Positions 10,433 through 19,652 are shown, counted from the first letter of the stretch. The stretch is DNA of 64,000 bases from Pseudomonadota bacterium (GCA_947475315.1 CANJMY010000005.1:18731-82730), one strand, 5' to 3'. Made by a program: numbers and translations. The notes: generated by a model not told the origin, from the letters alone.

Positions 10433-11035
10433 ATGGCGAACCCTGAGCAACGCGACAACTGGTCGGAACTTGTCCGCAAGCTGGATGAGCTCCCGCTCGT
10501 CGAGCTGGCGCGCCGCTACGGTGGCAAGCCCGGTCAGATCGTGGCGGCGCTGCAGCGCACCGGCGTGGTCCGCGGCGGCGGTGTGTCGGCCGACGACGAC
10601 CTTCCGCCGGACATGGGTGAGTCCGTTGAGCCCTTCGTCGCCCCGGGGCCTGCGCCCCAGGACGACTCGGGCACCCGGGCCGGAAGCAAGGACGCGCTCA
10701 TCGCGCGGCATGCGTCGGCCTTGGGCAGCGTCCCAGACGCCGAGCTCGCGGACCGGGCTGGCGTCAGCGTCCGCACGGTCGCCAGCTACCGCGCGCGCCA
10801 CGGCATCCCCGGCTTTCGCGGCCCCGGTCGGCCCCCGGCCGCGGCGCGGGCTCCGGTCATCGGCTCGGTCGAGAGCGGCTCGAAGGCGTGGACCGTGACG
10901 CTCCGCAAGGGCGGCGTGGTCAGCCAGGCCGTCGTGATCGCCTCGGACATCCAGTCCGCCATCGTCGAAGCCGAGCGCGCGGGTCAGGGCGCGGTGGAAG
11001 GCGTGGCCTACGTCGGGCCGGTCCGCACCGCCTGA
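10433..11035 (+). CDS. Putative DNA-binding protein with two HTH-like segments
   Basis: 200 aa, no recognised family. Two short segments look like helix-turn-helix motifs: ELARRYGGKPGQIVAALQ near residue 25 and DAELADRAGVSVRTVASYR near residue 105, the second followed by RHGIPGFRGPGRPP, which resembles an AT-hook-like basic tail. A Pro- and Asp-rich linker separates them. The last 50 residues form a compact region with KAWTVTLRKGG. Start taken as ATG 10433; GTG 10424 is possible and no strong ribosome site decides. It faces away from the FHA operon across a region with a perfect palindrome. Confidence 0.7.
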   Translation: MANPEQRDNWSELVRKLDELPLVELARRYGGKPGQIVAALQRTGVVRGGGVSADDDLPPDMGESVEPFVAPGPAPQDDSGTRAGSKDALIARHASALGSVPDAELADRAGVSVRTVASYRARHGIPGFRGPGRPPAAARAPVIGSVESGSKAWTVTLRKGGVVSQAVVIASDIQSAIVEAERAGQGAVEGVAYVGPVRTA

Positions 11036-11096
11036 TCGCGGTGCCCGGGCTCCGCCGTTCCAGTGCGGATCCAGCACCGGCGGGCGCGATGGACCG

Positions 11097-12581
11097 CTAC
11101 TGGGCGGGCGGGACGCTGAGCGAGAACTGACCGTCGGCGTTGGTCGCGCCCTGGGCCAGGACCGTGTCGTCGTCGGCGAGCACGCGCACCACCGCGTAGG
11201 CGGAGGGCACGCGCCGCCCGTCGCGGACCAACAGCACCGATCCGCTCACCCGGTCTCCGACGCCCAGCGCGAAGTCCGTCGCGTCGTCGGGGTGGTCCAC
11301 CTGCGCGCGCAGCGCGGCCAGCTCGGGTCGGTCGCCAGGCGGCATGACGAGGCAGTCGAGCGCGGTGTTGGGGAGCGTCACCGAGAGAAGGCCGCTCTCG
11401 TCGGCGTCGAAGGACCAACGGCGGTGCGTGCCTCCGAGCTCCGTGCAGGTCGTGACCGCGCCGACCAGCGGCGCGCCGTCCAGGTCGTGCGTCGTCCAGG
11501 TCGCGTTGTTGAAGCCGTCTGCGCCGATCGTGCCCAAGTCCAGCTCGTCGACCACGGCCAGATCACCGAGCTTGAGCGGCGCCCAGCGGTCGGCCTGGCC
11601 GGGCAGCAGCTCCAGCGTGTACACGCCCGCGGGGACGGAGGTCTCAATGAAGCCCTGGCTGTCCGTGGCGACGGTGAGCGAGAAGGAGGCCGAGCCGAGC
11701 GGGTAGCCCTGCACGGACACGGAGGTCACGGCGACCGTCGCTTGGGTGAGCGAGGCGCCGCCTGCGTCCGTCAGGTGGACGCGGAGCGTGGCGCGCTCGG
11801 GCACCCCCCACGACGTGTCGACGCGCGCGCCGGGCTCGCCGATCTCCACAGAGCCCGTGGTGCGGTTGGGCAGGCGGCGGCCGGCGGGCGGCTCGACCAC
11901 CACGCGCCACATGCCGTCGGTGACGTGCAACTCGTACCAGCCGTCGGCGTTGCTGACCGCGGCGGCGGTCTGCATGCCCGTGTCGTCCGAGGCCACCACC
12001 TTGGCGCTCCCGACCGGCGCGCCGTCGCCGTCGACCAGGCGGCCCCACAGCGGGCGGCCCATGTCCATCGCCACGTCCAGGCGACGCGCGTCCACGATCG
12101 GCACGGGCGAAGACCACGGAGGTAGGAGCGGGTCGTTGGGCGTGATGCGGATCTGGTAGAGGTCGGGCGCGACAGCGAGATCGTACAGGCCTGCGTCGTT
12201 GGAGGTCGTGCGCCAGTGCACACCCGCGGTGGCACCCTCCAGCGCGATCTCCGCGGCGACGTCGACCACCGTCGTCGGCAGGCGTGCGCTGGACCATGAG
12301 GTGGTCCGAACACCCTGCAGGTGCCCGGTCAGATGGACCGCCGGGCGCAGCTCCAGGCTCAGGCCGTCCGCCGCCAGGAACGGGCCGAAGACCGCGGCGA
12401 GCACGGGGTTGTCGAGCGTCCCGGCCTCGGCCGGCTCCACCGAGATGCGGAAGGTGGGCGTGGGGCGCGACGCCGTGCCGGTGTCCGCGTTGCCGTCCAG
12501 GGCGGGCGTGTCGCCCGTCATGGACATGTCGGGCGCGCACGCGGCGGCCCACACCAGCGCGAGGGGGAGGAGCTTGTTCAT
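11097..12581 (-). CDS. Large lipoprotein with carboxypeptidase-regulatory-like repeats
   Basis: 494 aa. The leader MNKLLPLALVWAAAC has a lipobox-like end with Ala rather than Leu at -3. The body reads as repeated beta-sandwich domains of the carboxypeptidase-regulatory or CNA-B type: several copies of a pattern like SNADGWYELHVTDGMW, TDSQGFIETSVPAGVY and TNADGQFSLSVPPA. ATG 12581 follows GGGAGG and overlaps the stop of the preceding gene (ATGA at 12578-12581). Together with the kinase at 13027 it forms a three-gene unit. Probable role: surface or periplasmic structural or binding protein; no enzymatic motif is seen. Confidence 0.8.
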   Translation of the reverse strand: MNKLLPLALVWAAACAPDMSMTGDTPALDGNADTGTASRPTPTFRISVEPAEAGTLDNPVLAAVFGPFLAADGLSLELRPAVHLTGHLQGVRTTSWSSARLPTTVVDVAAEIALEGATAGVHWRTTSNDAGLYDLAVAPDLYQIRITPNDPLLPPWSSPVPIVDARRLDVAMDMGRPLWGRLVDGDGAPVGSAKVVASDDTGMQTAAAVSNADGWYELHVTDGMWRVVVEPPAGRRLPNRTTGSVEIGEPGARVDTSWGVPERATLRVHLTDAGGASLTQATVAVTSVSVQGYPLGSASFSLTVATDSQGFIETSVPAGVYTLELLPGQADRWAPLKLGDLAVVDELDLGTIGADGFNNATWTTHDLDGAPLVGAVTTCTELGGTHRRWSFDADESGLLSVTLPNTALDCLVMPPGDRPELAALRAQVDHPDDATDFALGVGDRVSGSVLLVRDGRRVPSAYAVVRVLADDDTVLAQGATNADGQFSLSVPPAQ

Positions 12582-13021
12582 GGGAAGTGGACCTCCCACC
12601 GGACCGTGACGAAGTTGTCGTGATGCCCGTCGAACACCGTCGCGCGCAGCACGTCGCCGTCTCGCAGGCCCGACAGATCGGTGATCTCCGCGCGGCAGAC
12701 CCAGACGTCGCCGCTCGGGTAGCGGTCGGTCGTCGCCTCCAGGTTGTCCAGGTCCGGCCACTCACAGAACACGGGTTCATCCTCGGGATCGGCGGCGATC
12801 GTCGACAGCACCAGCGTGTCGCTCCGCACCTCGATGGGCTGCGGGTCGAGCTCGGGCTGGTAGATGTCCGGCGGTTCGTTCACCACGACCTCGGGGAGGG
12901 GGAGCACGTAGAAGCATCCGTGTCCAAGCACGGTGCAGGCAGCGTACCACCCGACGCGGAGCACACGCTGGACGCGATCGTGCGGCGCCGCGGACGGCCG
13001 CCCCCGCGCAGATCGCGACAT
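12578..13021 (-). CDS. Small lipoprotein-like protein, unknown function
   Basis: 147 aa from ATG 13021. A hydrophobic stretch leads to GHGCFYVLPLPE, where the Cys may be a lipidation site, although the preceding residues do not fit the standard lipobox. The basic 20-residue N-terminus before the hydrophobic segment is long for a lipoprotein, and an internal GTG just before LRVGWYAAC would give a more normal leader. The mature part contains the segment DPEDEPVFCEWPDLDN and looks like a small beta domain. It starts 5 bases after the kinase stop and overlaps the next lipoprotein gene. Confidence 0.65.
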   Translation of the reverse strand: MSRSARGRPSAAPHDRVQRVLRVGWYAACTVLGHGCFYVLPLPEVVVNEPPDIYQPELDPQPIEVRSDTLVLSTIAADPEDEPVFCEWPDLDNLEATTDRYPSGDVWVCRAEITDLSGLRDGDVLRATVFDGHHDNFVTVRWEVHFP

Positions 13022-13026
13022 CCTCG

Positions 13027-14931
13027 TCACGGTCGGGGGCCCGGGGCGAACAGGTTGTCCGGGTAGTCCAGGCTGCGGACCGACTGGACCGACACGTCGT
13101 CGCCGCAGCGGACCGCGATCGTGTGAGGGTGCTCGGGGTGCTCGATCGTCAGCGCGCCGCCCAGGTCGGCGATCGTGCCCTTCGTGGCGTTGTCGAGCAG
13201 CACGACGCAGGACGAGCGCAGGTCGGAGGGGAAGCGCATGCGGGCGGGCAGGCGCTCCAGCGCGACCTGCTCGTGGTCTCGGACCTCGCCGGGGGCCAGC
13301 GTCAGCGTCACCCGCTTCTCGGCGACCATGGGGCCGCGCAGAAGGAAGGTGTGGGCGCCCGGCGGCACCTGCGTGCAGCCCGGGTCGCGGGTGCTGCGCA
13401 GGCGAACGCCGTCGAGCCAGACCTCCGCGGGGGCGTCCAGCGAGCGGAGGGCCACGCAGGCGGGGCGCGCGTCGGGGGCGGGCGCCGCGTCGGGCGCGAC
13501 GACGGACGCGACAGGCATCGGGCGTGACACCAGGACCGCCCGATCCGGGTCGGGTGCCTGGCTGGTCGCGCGCGGTACGGGCAGGTCGGACGCCGACGGG
13601 GAGGGTGGCGTGGCCGCGGTCGCCGGCACCACGTCGGTGGGCTGAGCTTCGTCGGCTGCGGGCGGCTCGATCCGGGCCACCCCTTCGTCGATCGGCACCA
13701 CGACGTCGACGCTCGGGGGCGGCGAGGCGGCGGGCTGGCCGACCGCGAGCGACCGGGGCGTCGCCCCGCCGCGCCACGCCGCCAACGCGCCGAACACCAC
13801 GATCAGCACGGTCGCCGCCGCCAGCGCGATCGTCCGTGCCCGCGCCGTGTCCGGCGCCGGCATCCCGTGGAAGGCCTCCAGCAGCGCAAGCGCGTCCGCG
13901 TTGCCTTCGTCCATCGACAGCAGGCGGTTGAGGCTGCGAAGCGCCGCCAGGTGATCCCCTTGGGCCGCGCTCGCCTTGCCGCGCTCCAGCAGGGTGGGCT
14001 TGAGCCAGGCGTCCAGCTCGGCCTCATACGCCTCGGGCGTGGCCACGTAGCGGGCCAACGCCCAGCGAGGCTCGGCGGGGACGAACCCGACCTCGGACAG
14101 CGCCTCCATCAGCGCGCCGCGGAGCTCGTCGGCGGTGGTGTAGCGATCCTCGCGCGCGGGGGAGAGCAGGCGCTCGACGATGTCGGCCAGCGTGGCGCTG
14201 GCGCTTGGCACCACCTCGACGAGCGCGGGCCGGTTGCCCTCGATCACGTTCTTCAGCACCACCGAAGGGTTGGATCCGCCAAACGGAAGCTCGCCCGCCA
14301 CCAGATGGAAGAGCAGCGTGCCCAGCGCGAACAGGTCGCTGCGGCCGTCGAGCGGCTCCTCGCGGGCCTGCTCGGGGCTCATGTAGGCGGGCGATCCGAC
14401 CAGCGCGCCGGTCATGGTGACCTGGGACTCGTCGAGGAAGCGCGCGATCCCGAAGTCCATCAGCTTTACGACGCCGTCGCGCCGGAGCATCACGTTCTCG
14501 GGCTTCAGGTCGCGGTGCAGGATGCCCGCGTCGTGCGCGTAGGCGAGCGCGTCGGCGAGGGACAGGCCGATGGTCGCGGCGACCTCGGACGGGACGCGTC
14601 GGCAGCGCGCCAGCAGGTCGGCCAGCGTCTCGCCGTCGACCAGCTCGGTCACGATGTAGCAGTCCTCGGCGGTCTCGCCCGAGTAGTCGTGGATCTCGAG
14701 GATGTTGGGGTGGCGCAGGTGCTCGATCGCGCGCGCCTCACGGGCGAAGCGCTGCCGGTTGCGCGTGGACACCGACAGGTGCGGGTGCAGCACCTTGATC
14801 GCCACCTCACGACCGAGCGCGGCGTGACGGCCCCGGTAGACCGTGGCCATCCCGCCCTCGCCGATCCGCTGGAGGACGTCGTACTTGTCGAGCGTCGTGC
14901 CGATCAAAGCTTGCCGGAGCGCAGAGCGCAC
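13027..14931 (-). CDS. Membrane-bound Ser/Thr protein kinase with PEGA-like C-terminal domain
   Basis: 634 aa Hanks-type kinase. The catalytic domain (about 17-280) has the glycine loop GEGGMATVYRG, VAIKVL, HRDLKPENVML, DFGIARF and SPEQ, all intact, so it should be active. A short TPR-like helical region follows, then a transmembrane helix at about 363-383, a Pro- and Ala-rich linker, and near residue 490 a PEGA-like beta domain (PAEVWLDGVRLR ... VPPGAHTFLLRG) that would lie outside the cytoplasmic membrane. The GTG at 14931 is the only start that keeps the whole N-lobe; it abuts a run of Gs. The two downstream genes encode exported proteins, which suggests a sensing unit. Confidence 0.92.
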   Translation of the reverse strand: MRSALRQALIGTTLDKYDVLQRIGEGGMATVYRGRHAALGREVAIKVLHPHLSVSTRNRQRFAREARAIEHLRHPNILEIHDYSGETAEDCYIVTELVDGETLADLLARCRRVPSEVAATIGLSLADALAYAHDAGILHRDLKPENVMLRRDGVVKLMDFGIARFLDESQVTMTGALVGSPAYMSPEQAREEPLDGRSDLFALGTLLFHLVAGELPFGGSNPSVVLKNVIEGNRPALVEVVPSASATLADIVERLLSPAREDRYTTADELRGALMEALSEVGFVPAEPRWALARYVATPEAYEAELDAWLKPTLLERGKASAAQGDHLAALRSLNRLLSMDEGNADALALLEAFHGMPAPDTARARTIALAAATVLIVVFGALAAWRGGATPRSLAVGQPAASPPPSVDVVVPIDEGVARIEPPAADEAQPTDVVPATAATPPSPSASDLPVPRATSQAPDPDRAVLVSRPMPVASVVAPDAAPAPDARPACVALRSLDAPAEVWLDGVRLRSTRDPGCTQVPPGAHTFLLRGPMVAEKRVTLTLAPGEVRDHEQVALERLPARMRFPSDLRSSCVVLLDNATKGTIADLGGALTIEHPEHPHTIAVRCGDDVSVQSVRSLDYPDNLFAPGPRP

Positions 14932-15072
14932 CCCCCCCGGGCTCGCAGTCTACACGCCCAGACGTGGGGTGGACAGGGTGCGCACCACAGGAATGCCCCG
15001 CATGGTGGCGGGCACGGCCTGCGGGCGTGTCTCTGGCGTGCTCGGCACGCTAGGGGACGGGCGGAGGGCGAC

Positions 15073-16173
15073 ATGGGACTGCTGGACGGTGTGCGGGTGC
15101 TGGACCTCTCTCGGCTGCTGCCGGGGCCTGCGGCGACCGCCTGGCTGGTGGGGCAGGGCGCCCAGGTGGATCGGGTCGAGTCCCCCGGCGCCGGAGACTT
15201 CACGCGGCACATCCCACCGTTCGTCGGCGAGGTCGGCGCCTACTACGCGGCTACCGGCCACGGGAAGCGCAGCCTGGCGATCGACCTGCGCAAGCCCGGC
15301 GCCGGCGCGCTCATCAAGCGGATCCTGCCCCGCTACGACGTGCTGGTGGAGGGCTTTCGGCCGGGCGTGATGGAGGCGATGGGCCTGGGCCCCGACGAGC
15401 TCCTCGCCGAGCGCCCCGGCCTGGTGATCGCGCGCCTGTCGGGCTTTGGACAGACCGGGCCGCTCTCGCAGCGCCCGGGCCACGACATCAACTACATGGG
15501 CTTGGCCGGCGCGCTCCACGGGGCGACGCGCACCGACACGTCGATCCCCATCCCCACGGTGCAGGTCGCGGACCTGGGCGGCGCGCTGGTGACGGCGGCG
15601 GGCATCGCAGCGGCCCTCTTCCAGCGCGAGCGGACCGGTCGGGGCGCGGTGCTCGACGTGTCGCTGGCCGAGGCCGCGCTGTGGTTCTTCGCGCCGGTGG
15701 CGGTGGGCTGCACCGCTGAGGGCACCGACCCCGCGCCGGGCACGCTGGGCTTGGCGGGCGGCCTGCCGTTCTACGGCACCTACCGCTGCTCGGACGACCG
15801 CTGGATCACGGTGGGCGCGCTCGAGGGCAAGTTCCAGCAGGAGCTGTGGGGCCACACCGGCGGCGACCTCGGCCACGACGCGCTGACGGCGCTGTTTGCG
15901 TCCAAGCCGCGCGACCACTGGGCCGAGGTGCTGGCCGAGGCCTGCGTGGGCCCGGTGCTCGCGCCGTCCGAGCTGGCCGACAACGCGCACTGGCTCGCCC
16001 GGGGCGCGGTCGAGCGCATCGCGGGCACCACCTACGTCCGGCCGCCGCTCGGCGTGTTCCCGGACCCAGGCCCGCTCCCGGGCGTGGGCGAACACACCGA
16101 CGCCGTGCTCCACGACGCGGGCCTGACCGACGACGAGCTGACCGCGCTGCGCGCCGCCAAGGTCATCGCGTGA
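15073..16173 (+). CDS. Alpha-methylacyl-CoA racemase (CoA-transferase family III)
   Basis: 366 aa. Epimerises 2-methylacyl-CoA thioesters in branched-chain lipid breakdown. The sequence follows mycobacterial MCR and animal AMACR rather than formyl-CoA transferases: GHDINY contains the catalytic His, the Asp of VADLGG is the second base, and the Glu of VGALEGKF matches the third active-site residue. ATG 15073 has GGAGGG five bases upstream. The open frame extends far upstream as an artefact of GC bias. It is divergent from the kinase gene, with 141 bases between. Confidence 0.88.
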   Translation: MGLLDGVRVLDLSRLLPGPAATAWLVGQGAQVDRVESPGAGDFTRHIPPFVGEVGAYYAATGHGKRSLAIDLRKPGAGALIKRILPRYDVLVEGFRPGVMEAMGLGPDELLAERPGLVIARLSGFGQTGPLSQRPGHDINYMGLAGALHGATRTDTSIPIPTVQVADLGGALVTAAGIAAALFQRERTGRGAVLDVSLAEAALWFFAPVAVGCTAEGTDPAPGTLGLAGGLPFYGTYRCSDDRWITVGALEGKFQQELWGHTGGDLGHDALTALFASKPRDHWAEVLAEACVGPVLAPSELADNAHWLARGAVERIAGTTYVRPPLGVFPDPGPLPGVGEHTDAVLHDAGLTDDELTALRAAKVIA

Positions 16174-16316
16174 TCGGGCTCATCCTCGGCACCTGGAACG
16201 AGCCCCTCGTGCTCGGACGAGGGGAGTGGTTCTGCGTGGGCCTGACCCACACGATCGTGCTCGGGATCGCCTTCTTCCGCTGGGTGGTCGCGCCCAGGCT
16301 CAGCAGGCCTCGCTGA
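16170..16316 (+). CDS. Small hydrophobic ORF coupled to the racemase gene
   Basis: 48 codons starting with GTG that overlaps the racemase TGA (GTGA at 16170-16173) and ending inside the 3' end of the convergent sigma-factor gene. The product has one weakly hydrophobic segment ([15 protein letters not shown]) and a basic tail. Only the overlap and the hydrophobic character argue for a gene; in such GC-rich DNA it may be chance. Confidence 0.3.
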   Translation: MIGLILGTWNEPLVLGRGEWFCVGLTHTIVLGIAFFRWVVAPRLSRPR

Positions 16317-17175
16317 ACGCTTCCAGCTGCTTGCTGCGGGTGGCGTGGCGCAGCTTGCGGAGCGCCTTGAGCTCGATCTGACGGATGCGCTCGCGGGTCA
16401 GCGCGAAGCGGCTGCCGATCTCCTCGAGCGAGTAGGTGGTGGGCTCACCGATGCCGTAGCGCATGCGGAGCACCTTCTCCTCGCGGGGGGTGAGCGACGC
16501 CAGGACGTGGCCCATCTGCTCGGCGAGCGACTCGGCCTCGACGTTCTCGGACGGCGAGCGGGAGTCGGGGTTCTCGATGAAGTCCATGATGGTGCTGTCG
16601 CCGTCCTCACCGACCTCGGCGTCGAGCGACATGGGCTCGCGGACCAGGTTCATCACCTCGTCGACCTGATCGCGGTCGATCTCCAGGTGCTCGCAGATCT
16701 CCTCGGGCGTGGGCTCGCGGCCGAAGGTCTGGAGGCAGTGCTTGCGCATCGCGTTGACGCGGTTCACCACTTCCAACTTGTAGATCGGGATGCGGATGGT
16801 GCGGATCTGCGACTCGATGGCGCGCACGATCGCCTGACGGATCCACCACGACGCGTAGGTCGAGAAGCGGAAGCCGCGCCGCCACTCGAACTTCTCGACG
16901 GCCTTCATCAGGCCCAGGTTGCCCTCCTGGATGAGGTCGGCGAGCGGCAGGCCGCGGTAGGCGTACTGCTTGCTGATCGACACGACCAGGCGCAGGTTAG
17001 CGCGGATGAGCTCGCACTTGGCGGCCTCAGCGTCCGGACCGCCGCGCTCCATGCGCTGCGCGACCGCGACCTCCTGGTCACCCTTGAGCAGCTTGATGCG
17101 GCCCATGTGGCCGAGGTAACGGTCCAGGAGTTCGCTCGTCTCGTCGCGCGTCGGACGTCCACGTGTGCGGCTCAT
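16300..17175 (-). CDS. RpoD-family (group 2-like) RNA polymerase sigma factor
   Basis: 291 aa. Regions 1.2 to 4.2 are present: [27 protein letters not shown] (2.1-2.2), [13 protein letters not shown] (2.3-2.4), region 3 ([12 protein letters not shown]) and the region 4.2 helix-turn-helix [19 protein letters not shown]. Region 1.1 and the non-conserved insert of the primary RpoD are missing, so it is an alternative or stationary-phase type factor rather than the housekeeping one. ATG 17175 has GAGGT upstream and is preferred to the longer frame start at 17229, which would swallow the promoter. A sigma-54-type promoter lies just upstream (17213-17228). Confidence 0.9.
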   Translation of the reverse strand: MSRTRGRPTRDETSELLDRYLGHMGRIKLLKGDQEVAVAQRMERGGPDAEAAKCELIRANLRLVVSISKQYAYRGLPLADLIQEGNLGLMKAVEKFEWRRGFRFSTYASWWIRQAIVRAIESQIRTIRIPIYKLEVVNRVNAMRKHCLQTFGREPTPEEICEHLEIDRDQVDEVMNLVREPMSLDAEVGEDGDSTIMDFIENPDSRSPSENVEAESLAEQMGHVLASLTPREEKVLRMRYGIGEPTTYSLEEIGSRFALTRERIRQIELKALRKLRHATRSKQLEAFSEAC

Positions 17176-17212
17176 GTTCACCTCGGTTGCGGTTCGTGCC
17201 CGACTGTCTCTT

Positions 17213-17228
17213 TGCAGGTGCTGTGCCA
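17213..17228 (-). promoter_or_regulatory. Predicted sigma-54 promoter of the sigma-factor gene
   Basis: On the minus strand the bases read TGGCACAGCACCTGCA: the -24 element TGGCAC is perfect, the -12 element is CTGC instead of TTGC, and the spacing of ten bases between GG and GC is exactly the sigma-54 requirement. Transcription would start near 17202, leaving about 27 bases of leader that hold the ribosome site before ATG 17175. The remaining gap up to 17471 carries the upstream region of the ExbB-like gene and otherwise shows nothing clear. Confidence 0.6.
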
Positions 17229-17471
17229 CCGCTGACGGACTTTGACGGCGGACCGCGGAAATGCCGTGTACCCGTAGATTTTTCGCTTTCGTCTGCGGAG
17301 GGGCGACTAAGTCGCGTGCCAGTTTTGGGACGAAACCCGGGGTGAAAGCTGGGCGCGCGTGCCAGATCTGGAACGTGTCGGTCGCCCCGCGAACGGGCCG
17401 GGCTGGCCACCGCGTCGGCGCAGGGTAGGGAGCCGTTCGGCCGCCTTGGATGCGGCTCGTGCGGAGGCGCG

Positions 17472-18086
17472 TTGCTCGAGGACTTCCAGGCCGGCGGGCC
17501 GGTCATGTACCCGATCCTGCTCTGCTCCATCATCGCGCTGGCGGTGTGGCTGGAGCGGCAGTGGTCGCTGCGCAAGGCGCGCATCGTGCCGTACGGGTTC
17601 TGCGTGGAGCTGCTCGCGCTGCTGCGCGGGCACCGCTGGGACGATGCGCTGGTCGCGTGCCGCAAGCGGCCCGCGGCGATCGCGCGCGTGGTGGAGGCGG
17701 CCATCGAGGCGCGCCGACATGGCCGCGCGCGCATCTCGGAGCGTGTGGAGGAGGCCGGGCGACGCGAGGCCGCCGAGATGGAGCGCTTCGTGCCCGTGCT
17801 GTCGATCGTGGCGACGGTCGCACCGCTGCTTGGCCTGCTCGGCACGGTCGGAGGCATCATCCTGACCTTCCGCGAGATCGGCGCGGGCGGGATGGGCAAC
17901 ATGAATCAGGTCGGCGCGGGCATCGCGGTCGCGCTCAACACCACCTTCTTCGGGTTGGTCGTGGCGATCCCCGCGGTCATCATGGAGAAGCAGCTGCTCA
18001 CCCGCGTGGACCGCCTGACGCTCGATCTGGAGGAGGTCGCGTCCGAGGCGGTCGACCTGCTCAGTGAGCCGGAGCACACGCTGTGA
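17472..18086 (+). CDS. MotA/TolQ/ExbB proton channel family protein
   Basis: 204 aa inner-membrane proton channel subunit. It has three hydrophobic segments: one near the N-terminus ([15 protein letters not shown]) and the conserved pair [19 protein letters not shown] and [19 protein letters not shown], the family signature. TTG 17472 is chosen because GGAGG (17463-17467) is correctly placed. The gene overlaps the ExbD-like gene by GTGA. With FtsB-like and other membrane genes following, it could serve a Tol-type envelope role or TonB-type energisation; no tolA, tonB or tolB is in view to decide. Confidence 0.88.
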   Translation: MLEDFQAGGPVMYPILLCSIIALAVWLERQWSLRKARIVPYGFCVELLALLRGHRWDDALVACRKRPAAIARVVEAAIEARRHGRARISERVEEAGRREAAEMERFVPVLSIVATVAPLLGLLGTVGGIILTFREIGAGGMGNMNQVGAGIAVALNTTFFGLVVAIPAVIMEKQLLTRVDRLTLDLEEVASEAVDLLSEPEHTL

Positions 18087-18520
18087 AGTTCGGCAAGCGC
18101 CGGCGCCAGGAGACGCAGCTGATCCTCACGTCGTTGATCGACGTGATGTTCACGATCCTGTTGTTCTTCATGGTGTCGACGGAGTTTGTGGCGGACAAGG
18201 GCAAGTCCGCGGAGGCGGGCGTGCAGGTCGATCTGCCCCGCGCGAACTCCCAGATGATGCTCGACGAGGTGAAAGACCTTCGCATCACGGTGACGTTGGC
18301 GGGGGAGGTGTCGATCGACGGCGCCATCCTGGATCACGACGCGCTCCGCCAGCGCCTGCGTGCCACCGCCGCGCAGGACCCGAACACGCTGATCGTGCTC
18401 AAGGCGGACTCTGGCGTCGCGCACGGAACGGTGGTCGAGGTCATGGACCTTGCGCGCGACGTGGGCCTCGCCAGGCTCGCCATCGCCACCGATCCCAAGA
18501 ATGGTGCGGCTGCCCCTTGA
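18083..18520 (+). CDS. ExbD/TolR family protein
   Basis: 145 aa partner of the proton channel. One transmembrane helix (LILTSLIDVMFTILLFFMV, about 13-31) contains the Asp (LIDVMF) that is the proton carrier in ExbD and TolR. A periplasmic domain follows with the usual VDGxxL-type strand (VSIDGAILD) and VLKADSGVAHGTVVEVMD. The GTG start overlaps the preceding stop, so the two are translated together. Confidence 0.9.
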   Translation: MKFGKRRRQETQLILTSLIDVMFTILLFFMVSTEFVADKGKSAEAGVQVDLPRANSQMMLDEVKDLRITVTLAGEVSIDGAILDHDALRQRLRATAAQDPNTLIVLKADSGVAHGTVVEVMDLARDVGLARLAIATDPKNGAAAP

Positions 18521-18563
18521 GGATCCGCGCGAATGCGGTATTGTTGCGGAGTGGGAGGCGGTG

Positions 18564-18998
18564 TTGGAGAACACCTCACGGCAGGGCGGTCGGGTTCAGC
18601 GCGTGTTGGCGCGGGTCATCCCGTCCACGGTGCTGATCGGCGTGGTCGTGTGGACGCTCGTGGGCCCCAACGGCCTGCGTGATCTCTACACGCTGTCGGA
18701 GCACGCCGACGAGGCGCGCGACCGCTGGGCCAACCTGGAGAAGGCCAACACGCGCCTGCTCCTGGACCTGCAGCGCCTGGAGCAGGATCCGATCAACCTG
18801 GAGCGCCTGGCCGCCGACCAGCTTGGCTTGGTTCGTCCGGGCACCACGCTCTACGCGTTCGATGAGCGCGACGGCGCCGCGACCATCGTCCCGTCCACCC
18901 CGGCGACCGTGCCGGTGGTTGCCCCCGTGGCGCCCGCGGCTCCGGCAGCGGCCCCGGCCAAGCCTGAGGGCCCCCCCGCTCCCGAGCCGGCGGACTGA
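18564..18998 (+). CDS. ftsB: FtsB/DivIC-like septum formation initiator protein
   Basis: About 144 aa. One transmembrane helix (STVLIGVVVWTLVGP), a predicted coiled coil (EARDRWANLEKANTRLLLDLQRLEQD) and the FtsB/DivIC ending ERLAADQLGLVRPGTTLY, then an Ala- and Pro-rich tail. In FtsB this protein links FtsL and FtsQ in the divisome. Start by spacing: GGAGG (18554-18558) is five bases before TTG 18564; GTG 18561 is too close. The frame opens earlier inside the ExbD-like gene but without similarity. The extended Pro- and Ala-rich C-terminus is unusual for FtsB. Confidence 0.72.
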   Translation: MENTSRQGGRVQRVLARVIPSTVLIGVVVWTLVGPNGLRDLYTLSEHADEARDRWANLEKANTRLLLDLQRLEQDPINLERLAADQLGLVRPGTTLYAFDERDGAATIVPSTPATVPVVAPVAPAAPAAAPAKPEGPPAPEPAD

Positions 18999-19001
18999 CG
19001 A

Positions 19002-19604
19002 TTGATCCCTGACGACCTGCTGCAGCGCCTGGTGTTCGACGGGTCCGAGGCGCACCTGCTGCTGCGGATCCTGGTCGGTGTGGTCGCGTTCGCCGTGCTG
19101 TTGCGTCGCGACGCGCTCGGTGAGTCCGCGGCGCGCATGGGGGCGGCGGTGGCGGTGGGCGTGGTGACGTTCGCCTCGCTCCCGATCGTCGACACCTCGG
19201 CGCGCCTGGGGCACCCTGTCGGTGGATTCGGTGTGTTCGCGCTCGCGGCGTCTCTGCCGCTGTGGGTCGAACTGGTCTCGCCGGCGCTGATGCTGGGCCT
19301 GGGTACCGCGGCCCTGATGCTTCAGCTTGTGGCCGCGCTCGGCGCCGTGGGCGTGGTGCCTCCGGGGGCCGCGTGGGCCGGGATCGTCGCGGTGGGCGGC
19401 GCGTTGGGCGCGGTGCTGCACGGTCGCGCGCCTGGCGTGACGTCCGTGTTGGCGGCGTCGGGTGCCGCGGCGTGGTCGCTGGGTCTCGGCGCGCAGCCGG
19501 TGGCGATCGGCGTCGCGATGGCGCTCGGGCTCGCGGTGAACGACCTGCCCCGTCTGACCCGCCGCGCGATCGGCAAGGAGACCTCGTACGAGGTTGGCCG
19601 CTGA
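19002..19604 (+). CDS. Multi-pass membrane protein, unknown function
   Basis: 200 aa, about six hydrophobic segments separated by very short loops (LLLRILVGVVAFAVLLRR, AALMLQLVAALGAVG and others) and a basic C-terminal end (LTRRAIGKE). No family recognised. The TTG start at 19002 is three bases after the FtsB-like stop, with no clear ribosome site, so translation may be coupled. It may be part of the same envelope operon. Confidence 0.6.
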   Translation: MIPDDLLQRLVFDGSEAHLLLRILVGVVAFAVLLRRDALGESAARMGAAVAVGVVTFASLPIVDTSARLGHPVGGFGVFALAASLPLWVELVSPALMLGLGTAALMLQLVAALGAVGVVPPGAAWAGIVAVGGALGAVLHGRAPGVTSVLAASGAAAWSLGLGAQPVAIGVAMALGLAVNDLPRLTRRAIGKETSYEVGR

Positions 19605-19652
19605 AGGCCCGCGCATGACGTCGCGCCGGTGGTCGCGCCGGGGCGCCTGGAT

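Noticed and set aside
13867..15072. Upstream extension of the racemase frame
   Set aside because: Runs antisense through the kinase gene; the family N-terminus and a good ribosome site place the start at 15073.
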